Origin: Yponomeuta sedellus
Lineage: Eukaryota; Arthropoda; Insecta; Lepidoptera; Yponomeutidae
Length of the DNA: 64,000 nt
Reading direction: 5' to 3'
Assembly: GCA_934045075.1 (NCBI GenBank)
Contig: OW203725.1
Span: forward strand, 21,301,214 to 21,365,213
The notes under the pieces: generated by a model
Seen by the model: the letters and a program-made list of their open reading frames with translations, nothing else
Database searches by the model: none
What the model was told of the DNA's origin: nothing
Translations under genes and position numbers: made by a program
Part shown: piece by piece, positions 37,391 to 48,140 of the stretch
Layout: the number at the start of each line of letters is the position of its first letter
Numbering within the stretch: the first letter of the stretch is position 1

Positions 37391-37815
37391 GGTATGCGGG
37401 TTTGAATCACTATGACACACAATTTTTCTATTTGTGATAATCTTTTCATACGTGCATTCCAATCAATGAGCATTTTACGTTTTCAGTACCTACGCTTTGC
37501 ATGCACGTTTTGATTCTTTCCCGACGTCAAGTGAGAGACTTAGGAGTACTTGTCATGTCAAAAGTACGACCATGGCATCCGAGACTCGAGATCACAGAAC
37601 ACCTATCTCGAGATAGCCAATAGACTGCGGCACAGAACAATTAAAGACTGCGGTCTTGTCTACCTAAAAGTAGTTACTGCCGTATTGAATAAAAGTGCTA
37701 TGTTTTTATCTGACAACACTGTAAAAATGTTTACTGATAAATGGGTCTATGCACCATGCTTAGTTCATTGACCTGTAAAATTAAGAAGCTAAAATGAAAA
37801 GGAAATGATAATACA
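37391..37815. other. unannotated sequence
   Basis: The plus frame 37550-37771 has no recognisable motif. No repeat was found. Confidence 0.35.
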
Positions 37816-37819
37816 GTAA

Positions 37820-38281
37820 GGGCGATTGTGCACTACAAGGAATTTTACTGTCCGAACATCCGATCCGGTCCGAAGTGGCATGAAAAACACGGATGATTGG
37901 GTTGTGCACTTGTCCGTCTTTACTCGGATGATACGCCTCAGTTTAGGGCAGTCTGGCGAAACTTCAAAAGAAAAAAGCAATGTACGAAACGCCAGTAAAT
38001 TTTAATTGTGGTACAACCTGACTACAACCCGACTATGTTAGGAAGTTACAAAACGTCTCAGAACAATTATTGTTCTGAGTGCACAAGCATAAACACGTTT
38101 TTCATTGCTGTCATTTCGGACCGGAAAAAACCGTTCCGGAATGGGGAAAAGTAAAATGTCGGACGGCAAAATTACGTATAGTGCACAAACTCGTATAATT
38201 ATACATTATATGGCGTGCCATATCGGACCGTAAAAAATCAGACTGCCGGACAGTAAACTTCCTTGTAGTGCACAATCGCCC
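37820..38281. mobile_element. Harbinger-like non-autonomous transposon
   Basis: 462 bp with about 35-bp TIRs: GGGCGATTGTGCACTACAAG and GGAATTTTACTGTCCG at the left; from the right the same with GAAGTTTACTGTCCG. Flanks are TAA (37817-37819) and TAT (38282-38284), near the TWA target of PIF/Harbinger elements. TCCGGTCCG-type words (CGGACCGG, TCGGACCG, CGGACGG) recur inside. No transposase. The superfamily is inferred from TIR start and target only. Confidence 0.75.
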
Positions 38282-38545
38282 TATGGACACAAAAAATAAC
38301 AAGAATTTGAATTTTTCCTGTCAAATATATGCTCTCGAGGCCTTGTCCTCACCTCCGTGGTTACGAGACATGTCTCGGTCTCATATGTCAACATTAGTGT
38401 CTATTTTGGGCGAAATCATCTCGGCAATGCCGCCGTGTTACCCAGTAATAGACAATTCTCGATTGACTCCATCTTGGTCGCGGCCGCCATGTTAGTGTAG
38501 AGATATTTCGGGCTCGACAGAGATATTGACATGTTTGCATAACAA

Positions 38546-38801
38546 ACAGGGAGCCGATTCTCGCCCATGCGAATCGAAAGCGTAGACGCAAAATATTTGA
38601 ATGATTAGACAGCGCATAAAAATAAGATACGTTAACTCCACAGACTCAATAGACATTTAATTTCCATTCAAATTCAATATAGCATGTCGTTCAGAATACG
38701 GGTTTTGGCTGTCGCTCGACTTTTTAAGAGGAATTCAAGTGATACGCCTTAAGAGTCGTATACGAATTATTTGCTAATGAGTGAGTATTGATTCCCTGGT
38801 C
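38546..38801 (+). mobile_element. MITE (copy 1 of the CAGGGAG family)
   Basis: CAGGGAGCCGATTCTCGCCC at the left and ATTGATTCCCTGG at the right form the TIR. The interior matches 51938-52186 almost throughout: CGAATCGAAAGCGTAGA, CATAAAAATAAGATA, GTTCAGAATAC, TTTTGGCTGTCG, GAGTCGTA..CGA. No coding. Confidence 0.75.
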
Positions 38802-39570
38802 AGCTTTTTTGACAGCTGTCTGTTGGGTTCACCAAAATTCAAATTAGATGGCACTGTACGCAAACTCGTCTGTGAACGAGGAATTTTTTTTTTCCAATCT
38901 ATGAGTGAATGACAGAACCATAGAGAAGAATGTAGATTTCATCAGCTACCAGAAATCAAAGAAACCTCGGTGCATATTATCCGCTTTGCAGACCGGTTTC
39001 TTTAGTTTTTGGTCGTCGTTCTTTCATTCAGATTGGGTTTGCGTCAGCGCCGCTATAAGTAAGGATAAATTTATTTTTAAAATCGCTCGAAACGGATTTA
39101 TTTTTTTATATTTAGATATATTCTATATTAGATAATTATATAGAATCTATATTTAGATACATAAAAGGCAACTCTGCAGTTTAATAGTAAAGGTTGACCT
39201 ACTGTCAAGGTTACTTATAATTTTATGTACTTCGCCTTTTATTACATTATATAAATCACGATTCCGGGACGCAAAGGCTTATGAAATTCAAAGGAGGCCA
39301 AATAATCACCGGCCACTCCGCTATTAAGCTTAATTAAAATTTCCGAAACGAGCGAGACTGGGGTCTACAAGTAACTGTCAGGTTGTTTCGTGAAATTTTA
39401 TATTTTCCCCTACGACGACTGTAGTCCAACGTTTTCGGATCTTTACGGGAATTTTGTTACCTATACAATGAAGAATGTTAACTAATTTTGATTATTAACA
39501 CTCCATATTCTCTGACGAAAATAAAACATACTAGTGAAAGAATTACTTCGATACGTCAATTAGTTTAAGT
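38802..39570. other. unannotated sequence
   Basis: No supported gene. A short AT duplication around TATTCTATATTAGATAATTA / TATAGAATCTATATTTAGAT lies at 39115-39155. Confidence 0.35.
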
Positions 39571-39579
39571 AAAACAAGT

Positions 39580-39705
39580 TGGAACCGTAAGACGCGGGCC
39601 GCCGGTTACGCTGTGACGTCATCGCACAACCCGCTCAGCCTGGCTCCTCAGTCCGCTCGTTGTCGCGCGCTCGTGCCATCGAAATTATACTAAATACTTT
39701 TAAAA
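39580..39705 (+). promoter_or_regulatory. CpG-rich candidate promoter with CRE-like site
   Basis: ACGCGGGCCGCCGG and GCTGTGACGTCATCGC include TGACGTCA (a CRE/ATF octamer). The CTCAGTCCG downstream resembles an arthropod initiator (TCAGT). The ATG of the next frame follows within 60 bp. Sequence likeness only. Confidence 0.3.
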
Positions 39706-40017
39706 ATGTCCAATCCAAATACTAGGAAATCATGTGTTGTGCCTAAATGTAAAAATACTTATAGAGTTTTAATAAAACTATATTACATTAGGAAAATGTT
39801 ATTTAATTTTTGTTCTCAAAAATCTTTTTCTTCCAAAACTTTACCCATTTTTCAAGAAGATCATCACAATATTTTTTATTATAAACCACTTCATGCACCT
39901 CAATATTCCTTGAGGTTTCAAAGTCAACGTGTGCAATACAAAATAGGGCTTTTCTTTTTCCGGTCATTTGTGTTCGTATCTGAGCATAATATTTTTTGCC
40001 TAGATTACCTTTACTAA
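39706..40017 (+). CDS. uncharacterised short frame, possible decayed THAP-type N-terminus
   Basis: 103 codons starting MSNPNTRKSCVVPKCKNTYR. The opening C-V-V-P-x-C resembles the first half of a THAP zinc finger (C-x2/4-C near the N-terminus), as in P-element-type transposases and their domesticated relatives. The rest (KLYYIRKMLFNFCSQKSFSS and beyond) lacks the C-x2-H half and looks out of frame or intronic. A CpG-rich block lies directly upstream and a non-autonomous transposon directly downstream. It may be the ruined first exon of a transposase. I would not rely on it as a gene. Confidence 0.25.
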   Translation: MSNPNTRKSCVVPKCKNTYRVLIKLYYIRKMLFNFCSQKSFSSKTLPIFQEDHHNIFYYKPLHAPQYSLRFQSQRVQYKIGLFFFRSFVFVSEHNIFCLDYLY

Positions 40018-40130
40018 TACGTAATAAAAGTGTTTGCCTTGTTTGGACACTTTACTTCTATAACGCAGTCCTCAGTAAGCTCGTCAGGCGAGGCGCCGAT
40101 CATAGGCCACTCATTCTTTAAAAAAGACCA

Positions 40131-41473
40131 TAGGGTAGTTTACCCGGTTTTCGGCCATTTAAGGACATTTTCATATTCAGAGCGATTGTTTTCAACGACA
40201 GAGTAAACAAAAATGGACAAATAAAATACTTTTGAATTGTAAAACTATTGCAATTTCCATTTTTCAAACCTTCATCTAAGAAAACATTATCGTTTAATTA
40301 TAAAAAATAAAAATATCGTGAGGTGTGGATTTTGCCCTTTCCCGGCCACCTATTTCAGTTTACGGCCACTTGTTTTGTTAGTTTTCGGCCAATTTTTGTT
40401 TTTTCTAATAACTCTTATTTTTATGGTGGTGTATCGTTTTTAAATAACAATAAAATTAGTAAAAAGAATCAAAGAGCTTTTAATATTGTTTACTTAAAAC
40501 TAAAACATTAACCAATTTCCGGCCTCTCAATAAATCATGGCCGATAAACAAAATTGGTCAACCCGGGTTTCGGCCACCTTGCATAAAATGGCCGACAACC
40601 TAATTTGAAGGAGTTAACTTTCGGCCGCCAATGTCAAAATATAATTAAACTCTTTCGAACAAATCAAGGATGAAAGAGTTCTCTTAGATCAGGATCTTAG
40701 TTAATATAAGAGACACTTATTGAAATAAATAGTTTTACTAGTATTTATCACCGCTTTTATAAATGACCGAAAAATAACCTAAATATCCTTAGTTCTCGGT
40801 CATTTTATTACACTTAGGCCGAAAAGTGGATTTACGAAGTCCCTCTCCCGGCCACCGTTATACAAAACAATTAAAATGGATTTTAAGCACGAATGCAATT
40901 AGTAAACATGCGGCCGAAATCTAACTGCATAAATCAGGATACTTTTTAAATTATATCTTAACAATATGATTTGGAAAAAGTGATTATTCAATGGTAAAGT
41001 AATGAATTTATAATCGTAGGATCGGTGTCAGATTTCGGCCAGGCGGCCGAGAATCAACTGGCTCGTCAAAATTGAAGTTAGTTATCCGTCCACCTAATAT
41101 TTACTAAAAGTACTAAGTATTATAGACATTTTCATCAAAATAACATCAGTTTAACATATTAACTGTGCATTATAGTAATATTTTGGTGGATAAATCAATA
41201 CACAATGTTGTAACTTACCATGCAAATAATTGGCGCGCACTATTTTTTTCTCTGCTTTCGACACACACTCACATTGTTTGAAACGCGAGGGAAAACTGAC
41301 GAAATAAATGAAACGCTACTAAGATACTTAATTATATAGGCAAAGACATCATTAGAATCTATGCGGTAACAATAGATTTTTTACTCGGGCGTATTTTATT
41401 TTCTTATTATTTCGTAAAAACTGCGTGATGGCCGAAAACTAAAGGTGGCCGGCAAACCGACTAAGTTACCCTA
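40131..41473. mobile_element. non-autonomous DNA transposon rich in CGGCC motifs
   Basis: The ends read TAGGGTAGTTTACCCGGTTT then TCGGCCA at the left and, from the right, TAGGGTAACTTAGTCGGTTT then GCCGGCCACC. At least 15 copies of TTTCGGCCA / TGGCCGAAA-like words lie inside in both orientations (e.g. 40151, 40343, 40362, 40386, 40537, 40571, 40589, 40621, 40816, 40849, 40909, 41034, 41043, 41429, 41445). No long frame. Repeated subterminal motifs are typical transposase-binding sites. Superfamily not recognised. Confidence 0.7.
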
Positions 41474-41725
41474 TTCCTTCTTTATAAAAATTAAATGTTT
41501 ATTCGCGACTTCCTTCATGACATCCTTTCCTATCATTTTTCCTCTTTTGATAGCATTGGTAGCACAACACAGATAAGAAATATTCGCATATCGAGTCGAT
41601 GAATGAAAACGTTCCGTTTCATTATATTCGTTCAATAACCTAACAAAGGTGGAAGATGCCGAAATGTAGTGGCTACTTGTCAAAATTCAGGAGATTTTAC
41701 TCAATTCTACAAAGAAAACAGTAGA

Positions 41726-42566
41726 TAACATAACATAACATAACATAACATAACATAACATAACATAACATAACATAACATAACATAACATAACATAACA
41801 TAACATAACATAACATAACATAACATAACATAACATAACATAACATAACATAACATAACATAACATAACATAACATAACATAACATAACATAACATAACA
41901 TAACATAACATAACATAACATAACATAACATAACATAACATAACATAACATAACATAACATAACATAACATAACATAACATAACATAACATAACATAACA
42001 TAACATAACATAACATAACATAACATAACATAACATAACATAACATAACATAACATAACATAACATAACATAACATAACATAACATAACATAACATAACA
42101 TAACATAACATAACATAACATAACATAACATAACATAACATAACATAACATAACATAACATAACATAACATAACATAACATAACATAACATAACATAACA
42201 TAACATAACATAACATAACATAACATAACATAACATAACATAACATAACATAACATAACATAACATAACATAACATAACATAACATAACATAACATAACA
42301 TAACATAACATAACATAACATAACATAACATAACATAACATAACATAACATAACATAACATAACATAACATAACATAACATAACATAACATAACATAACA
42401 TAACATAACATAACATAACATAACATAACATAACATAACATAACATAACATAACATAACATAACATAACATAACATAACATAACATAACATAACATAACA
42501 TAACATAACATAACATAACATAACATAACATAACATAACATAACATAACATAACATAACATAACAT
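41726..42566. repeat. (TAACA)n array, 168 units
   Basis: 840 bp of perfect pentanucleotide repeat. Open frames across it (MLCYV repeat) are artefacts of a 5-bp period lacking stops in some frames. Confidence 0.98.
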
Positions 42567-42649
42567 TTACATACAGGCACATACATTGCTTCTGGCCCCA
42601 CACTATCAAGAGACAGTGCTTCAAATCAGAAAATCTCCTGATAAATCAG

Positions 42650-42735
42650 TAGAGTTTGCAGCACTGCCAAGCGGGCCGCGGCCCGAGCCTGCGCAGCGCG
42701 TTGTGACATGACGTCACAACGCGCCGCGCGACTGT
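42650..42735. promoter_or_regulatory. GC-rich block with CRE-like hairpin
   Basis: GGGCCGCGGCCC and then GCGCGTTGTGAC-ATGAC-GTCACAACGCGC (42696-42724), a perfect 12-bp stem whose loop side creates TGACGTCA. It sits between the TAACA array and a SINE fragment. Function unknown. Confidence 0.35.
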
Positions 42736-42944
42736 TAGCGGGACTCGATATTTTTCATAACTTTGAATGCCTATAAAATCAAAAATACTAGGTATTTTTG
42801 ACTACAACAAAAACTAGTGTATTTGTATACATACAGGCTTTACTGAGACAAGCATTTCAAGCGATTTGGCATACCTAGTAACATTCTTCATTTTGCTATC
42901 CTGCGTTGTCCTCATCCTGTGAGACCCTTATCGTATATTATGAT

Positions 42945-43015
42945 ATCAATCCTCGTATGTCCCCACTGCTGGGGACGAGTCTTTTCCTTCATCGCAGGAA
43001 GGATGAAGCAATTTA
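42945..43015 (-). repeat. 5S-like SINE, 3' fragment
   Basis: GATATCAATCCTCGTATGTC, CCCACTGCTGGGGACGAGTC and CATCGCAGGAAGGAT. Tail end only. Confidence 0.75.
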
Positions 43016-43690
43016 TTAAAATAAAATTATTTGGTAAATGGTGCCAACCATAAAAGAATATAAGCAGAGATTTTTTTTCTTCACCCATTTTGGTAGGCAA
43101 AGGGAACTATGCCCATACAGCAAAGTCTTCAGAAGAATTTTTTTATTGATATGAAATGAAAATGAAATTTAATGAGATGAAATGAAAAAAAACCTATTAA
43201 TAAAGTAATGAAACAAATTAGTAGCTTCTTTTTAGAAATATTCGTATTTGCATGAATCATAATTTTTTTCAAATCATAAATGTGAATATTTTTTTTTCTC
43301 GGTATCGATTATTTACTCGAATCGGAATCAAGACAATTTATATTAGAATTTATGAAGATTTTATTTTAAATATCGAACTATTTGTTTCGCGTAACATCGA
43401 TTTAAAAATCAAACTGGCCAGCACGATTTGACGCGCTTGCGTGCCATAAAATCGTAAAGACTAAAAAAAGTCAGTCGACTAGCTAGGCGCGAAAGTAATT
43501 GTTTTTCGTGTTTTGGAGTTCTTTCTCAAAAGTTTTGAAAAATGTCAAGTCAAAAAAAAAGTCAACCTGCTTTCTTGTTTTTTTACTTACCTCACAATCG
43601 ATATGTAAAGCAGAGTGTTTACCTCGGGTGTAAGCATCAATTGCATAAACCTCATAATATGCAATTGATGTCATACAGCCCTTGGTTATC
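43016..43690. other. unannotated AT-rich sequence
   Basis: No supported gene. The frame 43542-43754 runs into the RTE 3' tail and has no domain. Confidence 0.35.
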
Positions 43691-45241
43691 AATCTACTAT
43701 TCATCATCATCATCATCATCATTTCAGCCTATTGCAGTCCACTGCTGGACATAAGCCTCCCCCAGGGTGCGCCACAAGACCCGATCTCCCGTTTTCGCCA
43801 TCCAGTCACCACCAGCCACCTTTTTCAGGTCGTCGGTCCATCTGGCCGGAGGGCGTCCTACACTACGCTTGCCGAGTCGTGGTCTCCATTCGAGAACCCG
43901 TCTGCTCCAACGATCATCGGTTCTGCGACAGATGTGACCAGCCCACTGCCACTTCAGCCTGCTACACTTCTGAACTACGTCAGTGACTTTGGTTTTTTGT
44001 CGGATGATCTCGTTCCGGACTTTGTCCCTTAACGAGATTCCGAGCATACACCTTTCCATAGCTCGCTGAGTGACATGCAATCGGTGGGCTAGTTTCACTG
44101 TCAGGTTCCACGTCTCGGCTCCGTATGTCATGACCGGCAGGACGCATTGATTGAATACCTTGGTCTTCAGGCATTGTGGCAAGGATGACTCGAAGATGTG
44201 ACGCAACTTTCCAAACGCTGCCCAGCCAAGCTGCACTCTTCTGGTGATTTCACCCTCCAAGTTGTCTCTACCCAGCTGGATCTTTTGTCCTAGGTAGACG
44301 TACTCTTGGACAACTTCAAGGGCTACACCTTCGACGAGAACGGGCTCAGGGACGATGTGCTCGTTGAACATGACCTTAGTCTTGTCCAAGTTCATCCCAA
44401 GCCCAACGCGTCTCGAGGCAGCATTAAGATCAGACAGCATTTTCTGTAGGTCTTGCAGCGATTCTGCCATTAAGACTATGTCGTCAGCAAAGCGGAGGTG
44501 TGTGAGATATTCACCATTAACATTGATGCCCATGCCATTCCACCACAGGGTCTTGAAAACATCCTCCAGAGCATTGGTGAAGAGTTTCGGGGAAATAACG
44601 TCACCCTGTCTTACACCTCTGAGCAACTGGATGGGTCTTGTTTGGTGGTTCTGTACTTGCACGGACATCGTCGCCACTTGGTAGAGACTCCTCAGCACCT
44701 CCACGTAACGCCAGTCGACTTGGCATCGCTGCAAAGACTCCAGAACAGCCCAGGTTTCGATGGAGTCGAAGGCCTTCTCGTAGTCCACAAACGCCAGACA
44801 CAGCGGTTGGTTATACTCTTCGGACTTCTGTATAACCTGCCGAACAGTATGGATGTGGTCTACGGTGCTATAGCCTTTACGAAACCCAGCCTGTTCCGGT
44901 GGCTGAAAGGCGTCAAATCTTGATGCTAGACGATTCGTGATGACTCTCGAGAACAGCTTATAGACGTGGCTCAGAAGCGTGATCGGCCTATAGTTTTTAA
45001 GGAGCGTTTTGTCTCCTTTCTTGAAAAACAATGCCACTACACCTCTGCTCCACGCCCTCGGGGTAGTACCATTGGTTATTACAGAGTTGAAGAGCCTCCT
45101 CAACTCCCCAAGAACAGGTTCACCACCAGCCTTGAGGAGCTCAGAGGCTACTCCATCTTCACCGGCAGCCTTCCCATTACTAAGCTGTTTGAGAGCCGCC
45201 CCGATTTCGGGATCATTTATTTCATTTAATAATCTACTATT
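43691..45241 (-). mobile_element. 5'-truncated RTE LINE with 11-bp target-site duplication
   Basis: AATCTACTATT stands at both 43691-43701 and 45231-45241. Between them, on the minus strand, the element runs from mid-ORF to the 3' terminus (CAGCAGTGGACTGCAATAGG then CTGAAATGATGATGATG). The ATG-repeat tail is typical of RTE elements. The perfect duplication and clean frame indicate a recent insertion. Confidence 0.93.
43724..45229 (-). CDS. RTE-type reverse transcriptase, C-terminal half
   Basis: The frame is open from the 5' junction at 45229 to the stop at 43724, about 500 residues. The ATG at 45103 is internal (preceded by DPEIGAALKQLSNGKAAGED). RT motifs in order: VVALFFKKGDKTLLKNYRPI, LAFVDYEKAFDSIE (motif A), LLRGVRQGDVISPKLF (motif B), LRFADDIVLMAES (FADD active site), LGMNLDKTKVM. 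Then the RTE C-terminus: WQWAGHICRRTDDRWSRRVL, KRSVGRPPARWTDDLKKVAG. The N-terminal endonuclease is missing through 5' truncation, so it is not autonomous. Confidence 0.93.
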   Translation of the reverse strand, partial: LNEINDPEIGAALKQLSNGKAAGEDGVASELLKAGGEPVLGELRRLFNSVITNGTTPRAWSRGVVALFFKKGDKTLLKNYRPITLLSHVYKLFSRVITNRLASRFDAFQPPEQAGFRKGYSTVDHIHTVRQVIQKSEEYNQPLCLAFVDYEKAFDSIETWAVLESLQRCQVDWRYVEVLRSLYQVATMSVQVQNHQTRPIQLLRGVRQGDVISPKLFTNALEDVFKTLWWNGMGINVNGEYLTHLRFADDIVLMAESLQDLQKMLSDLNAASRRVGLGMNLDKTKVMFNEHIVPEPVLVEGVALEVVQEYVYLGQKIQLGRDNLEGEITRRVQLGWAAFGKLRHIFESSLPQCLKTKVFNQCVLPVMTYGAETWNLTVKLAHRLHVTQRAMERCMLGISLRDKVRNEIIRQKTKVTDVVQKCSRLKWQWAGHICRRTDDRWSRRVLEWRPRLGKRSVGRPPARWTDDLKKVAGGDWMAKTGDRVLWRTLGEAYVQQWTAIG

Positions 45242-45345
45242 AAATGAAATAAATTATTTCACTACAAATAAAATAATGGTTTACAGAACTAGTGCTGAAG
45301 ATAATTGGAAAATTTACATCAGCACGTACATGATTTTATTCCTAT

Positions 45346-46165
45346 AATGAATGAATGAATGAATGAATGAATGAATGAATGAATGAATGAATGAATGAAT
45401 GAATGAATGAATGAATGAATGAATGAATGAATGAATGAATGAATGAATGAATGAATGAATGAATGAATGAATGAATGAATGAATGAATGAATGAATGAAT
45501 GAATGAATGAATGAATGAATGAATGAATGAATGAATGAATGAATGAATGAATGAATGAATGAATGAATGAATGAATGAATGAATGAATGAATGAATGAAT
45601 GAATGAATGAATGAATGAATGAATGAATGAATGAATGAATGAATGAATGAATGAATGAATGAATGAATGAATGAATGAATGAATGAATGAATGAATGAAT
45701 GAATGAATGAATGAATGAATGAATGAATGAATGAATGAATGAATGAATGAATGAATGAATGAATGAATGAATGAATGAATGAATGAATGAATGAATGAAT
45801 GAATGAATGAATGAATGAATGAATGAATGAATGAATGAATGAATGAATGAATGAATGAATGAATGAATGAATGAATGAATGAATGAATGAATGAATGAAT
45901 GAATGAATGAATGAATGAATGAATGAATGAATGAATGAATGAATGAATGAATGAATGAATGAATGAATGAATGAATGAATGAATGAATGAATGAATGAAT
46001 GAATGAATGAATGAATGAATGAATGAATGAATGAATGAATGAATGAATGAATGAATGAATGAATGAATGAATGAATGAATGAAAGAATGAATGAATGAAT
46101 GAATGAATGAATGAATGAATGAATGAATGAATGAATGAATGAATGAATGAATGAATGAATGAATG
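45346..46165. repeat. (GAAT)n array, about 205 units
   Basis: Pure GAAT except one GAAA at about 46081. It begins about 100 bp beyond the RTE 5' junction. The FIHS/FVRS open frames are artefacts. Confidence 0.98.
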
Positions 46166-46438
46166 TACGAACGAACGAACGAACGAACGAACGAACGAAC
46201 GAACGAACGAACGAACGAACGAACGAACGAACGAACGAACGAACGAACGAACGAACGAACGAACGAACGAACGAACGAACGAACGAACGAACGAACGAAC
46301 GAACGAACGAACGAACGAACGAACGAACGAACGAACGAACGAACGAACGAACGAACGAACGAACGAACGAACGAACGAACGAACGAACGAACGAACGAAC
46401 GAACGAACGAACGAACGAACGAACGAACGAACGAACGA
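46166..46438. repeat. (GAAC)n array, about 68 units
   Basis: It joins the GAAT array at 46166 through GTAC and ends in one GAAT. The unit differs by T to C, equivalent to A to G on the other strand. Confidence 0.98.
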
Positions 46439-46479
46439 ATGAAAAAATTAATAAATAGTAAAATACCGAAGAATATACA

Positions 46480-46775
46480 CATTATAGATCTATAGGGAAC
46501 AGCGGGTGATCGTGCTCTTCCACTATAAAGGGAATTTTCCAGATCGTATGCCTGAGGACGGCCGGTCCAACTATTGTTAGTCGGACGTTACTTTTATGGC
46601 ATGTCATTGAAAGACTTTGATTGCGCGATGCAGGAATGTTGGAGTTTGCAGTGCGCGCGTAGACTTGACATGTGCTCGCCACAGATAGATAACACATTAA
46701 ACAGTTTCAGTTCGACGTTGGTGAGTTGTTCCTAAAATTTATTCTCGGTTAGCCCTTTCAGGTGAGTATTTATTC
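46480..46775 (+). promoter_or_regulatory. candidate promoter with noncoding first exon
   Basis: TTTCAGTTCGACGTTGG at about 46707 combines an arthropod initiator (TCAGT) with a downstream GACG. About 50 nt on, CTTTCAG is followed by GTGAGTATT, a strong splice donor. No matching coding exon was found downstream, so this is a weak call. Confidence 0.2.
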
Positions 46776-46991
46776 AAATAAAATTGTCCTCGTAACAAGA
46801 AAATAATAATCGCGCCTAGCCATAAATTATAAACGCCGCCTCGTACAAGTATAATTATTTATTTTTAACTAATACGCGTGTCAATAAAAAACATAACTAC
46901 GATATTGTCAGTAGATACACATAGTGGGAACATTTATACACTACAGTAGTACTCAATAAGCACAACGTCAAGTCTACTGCTACGAAACTTT

Positions 46992-47066
46992 GCTACGCGC
47001 TTTTAGGTGTAGCATTGCTACGCGTTTTATACTGTAGCATCGCTACGCGCTTTATGCTGTAGCATT
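46992..47066. repeat. 25-bp tandem repeat, three copies
   Basis: GCTACGCGCTTTTAGGTGTA, GCTACGCGTTTTATACTGTA and GCTACGCGCTTTATGCTGTA, each followed by GCATT or GCATC. Confidence 0.9.
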
Positions 47067-47191
47067 CATTCAGTCGCATAGCTTTGAGTGCTACGTCGTA
47101 GCAACTCAATAACACGCAGTACAGAGTGCGCCCTACATTATTGCCCGTTTGAGGCTTAACTTGAAATAAAACCAAAGAATTTATTTCCCTC

Positions 47192-47255
47192 GATATAAAC
47201 CCTTGTATGTCCCCACTGGTGGGGCACGGGTCTCTTCCTGCATCGCAGGAAGGTT
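47192..47255 (-). repeat. 5S-like SINE, 3' fragment
   Basis: CGATATAAACCCTTGTATGT, CCCCACTGGTGGGGCACGGG and CTGCATCGCAGGAAGGTTGG. Confidence 0.8.
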
Positions 47256-47930
47256 GGCTGTAATTTTTGTTAAATAACAGTTGCTGAGATGACCCCTGTC
47301 TTATCGTTGGCACTCCAGCTTAGGTAGTATGCCTGTAGTACTACGGCGCAAGCCACGTCTTTCGGGCACTAAACCACTTCATTAATGATAACAATTTTCG
47401 ACATCATTAATGAATGTGCTGGAAACTCAGGAATTTAAAGAAAAACGCGTGATTCGCGTCCTTACACCAAAGTACAAATAAATTAGTAAGTAATCTTCGG
47501 GCCCGTGCAAGACATACAAGCCTACACCATTCTACACTAGGGTAAATAAAATAGTGAGTCCTGTGACTTAGCGACGTGCGAGCAATGCTGCAACGTAAAT
47601 TTTACTACGTAAATTTTGTAAAACTTTAAACGAAAAACTGTTGTTCACTACTCGTCGTTGTTCATGAAACGCTCGATCATGACTAAAATAGCATGAAGCT
47701 TTGTCTAATTTTCCTCCGATTACAACGTAAATTTTGAGTTATTTAGTAGTTTTATTTACGACGAAAAATTGCCCACCCTTGTTTATTATGAGACAGCCTT
47801 CTCAAATATGTATATAGTCTTATGTCCTTGTTTAAATTTTGTTTTGAACAGTCCGACTCTTCCGACAAAGATCGAGTAATTAAATCGAGTAATTAAATCA
47901 ATAATATATTTTATTATATTCTTTTTTTTT
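47256..47930. other. unannotated sequence
   Basis: No supported gene. There is a small palindrome CATTAATGA..TCATTAATG around 47378-47412. Confidence 0.35.
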
Positions 47931-47936
47931 TAATGC

Positions 47937-48140
47937 ACTAACCCGTGCTAAGGACCTGTATTACGCACAGGTGCTGCCTGTACGTAATACAGAGAATATT
48001 GTAAAGAGGTTCGAAATTTGACTGAAGCCGGTGAGTCGCCCATTGGCTCAGTTGGAAAGAGCGCTAGCACGGATAGCCAGAGGTCGCGGGTTCGAATCCC
48101 GGCATGGGTGGAATTTTTAGCCTCTAAATAGGTTTCTAAC
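47937..48140 (+). repeat. tRNA-headed repeat family A, copy 5, with inverted tail piece
   Basis: It starts TGCACTAACCCGTGCTAAGG, the reverse complement of the family's 3' end. A short GTATTACG/CGTAATAC fold and the leader follow, then a clean cloverleaf (GCCCATTGGCTCAGTTGG, GGTTCGAATCCC) and the start of the tail (AGCCTCTAAATAGGTTTC). Confidence 0.85.

Noticed and set aside
41726..42566. TAACA array as a telomere
   Set aside because: The insect telomere unit is TTAGG; this array is internal and of another sequence.
41687..42624. Three ~300-residue MLCYV-repeat frames
   Set aside because: By-product of the TAACA array.
43682..45347. Plus-strand frames over the RTE element
   Set aside because: Antisense shadows of the reverse-transcriptase frame.
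45319..46495. Frames of FIHS/FVRS and NERT repeats
   Set aside because: By-product of GAAT/GAAC arrays.
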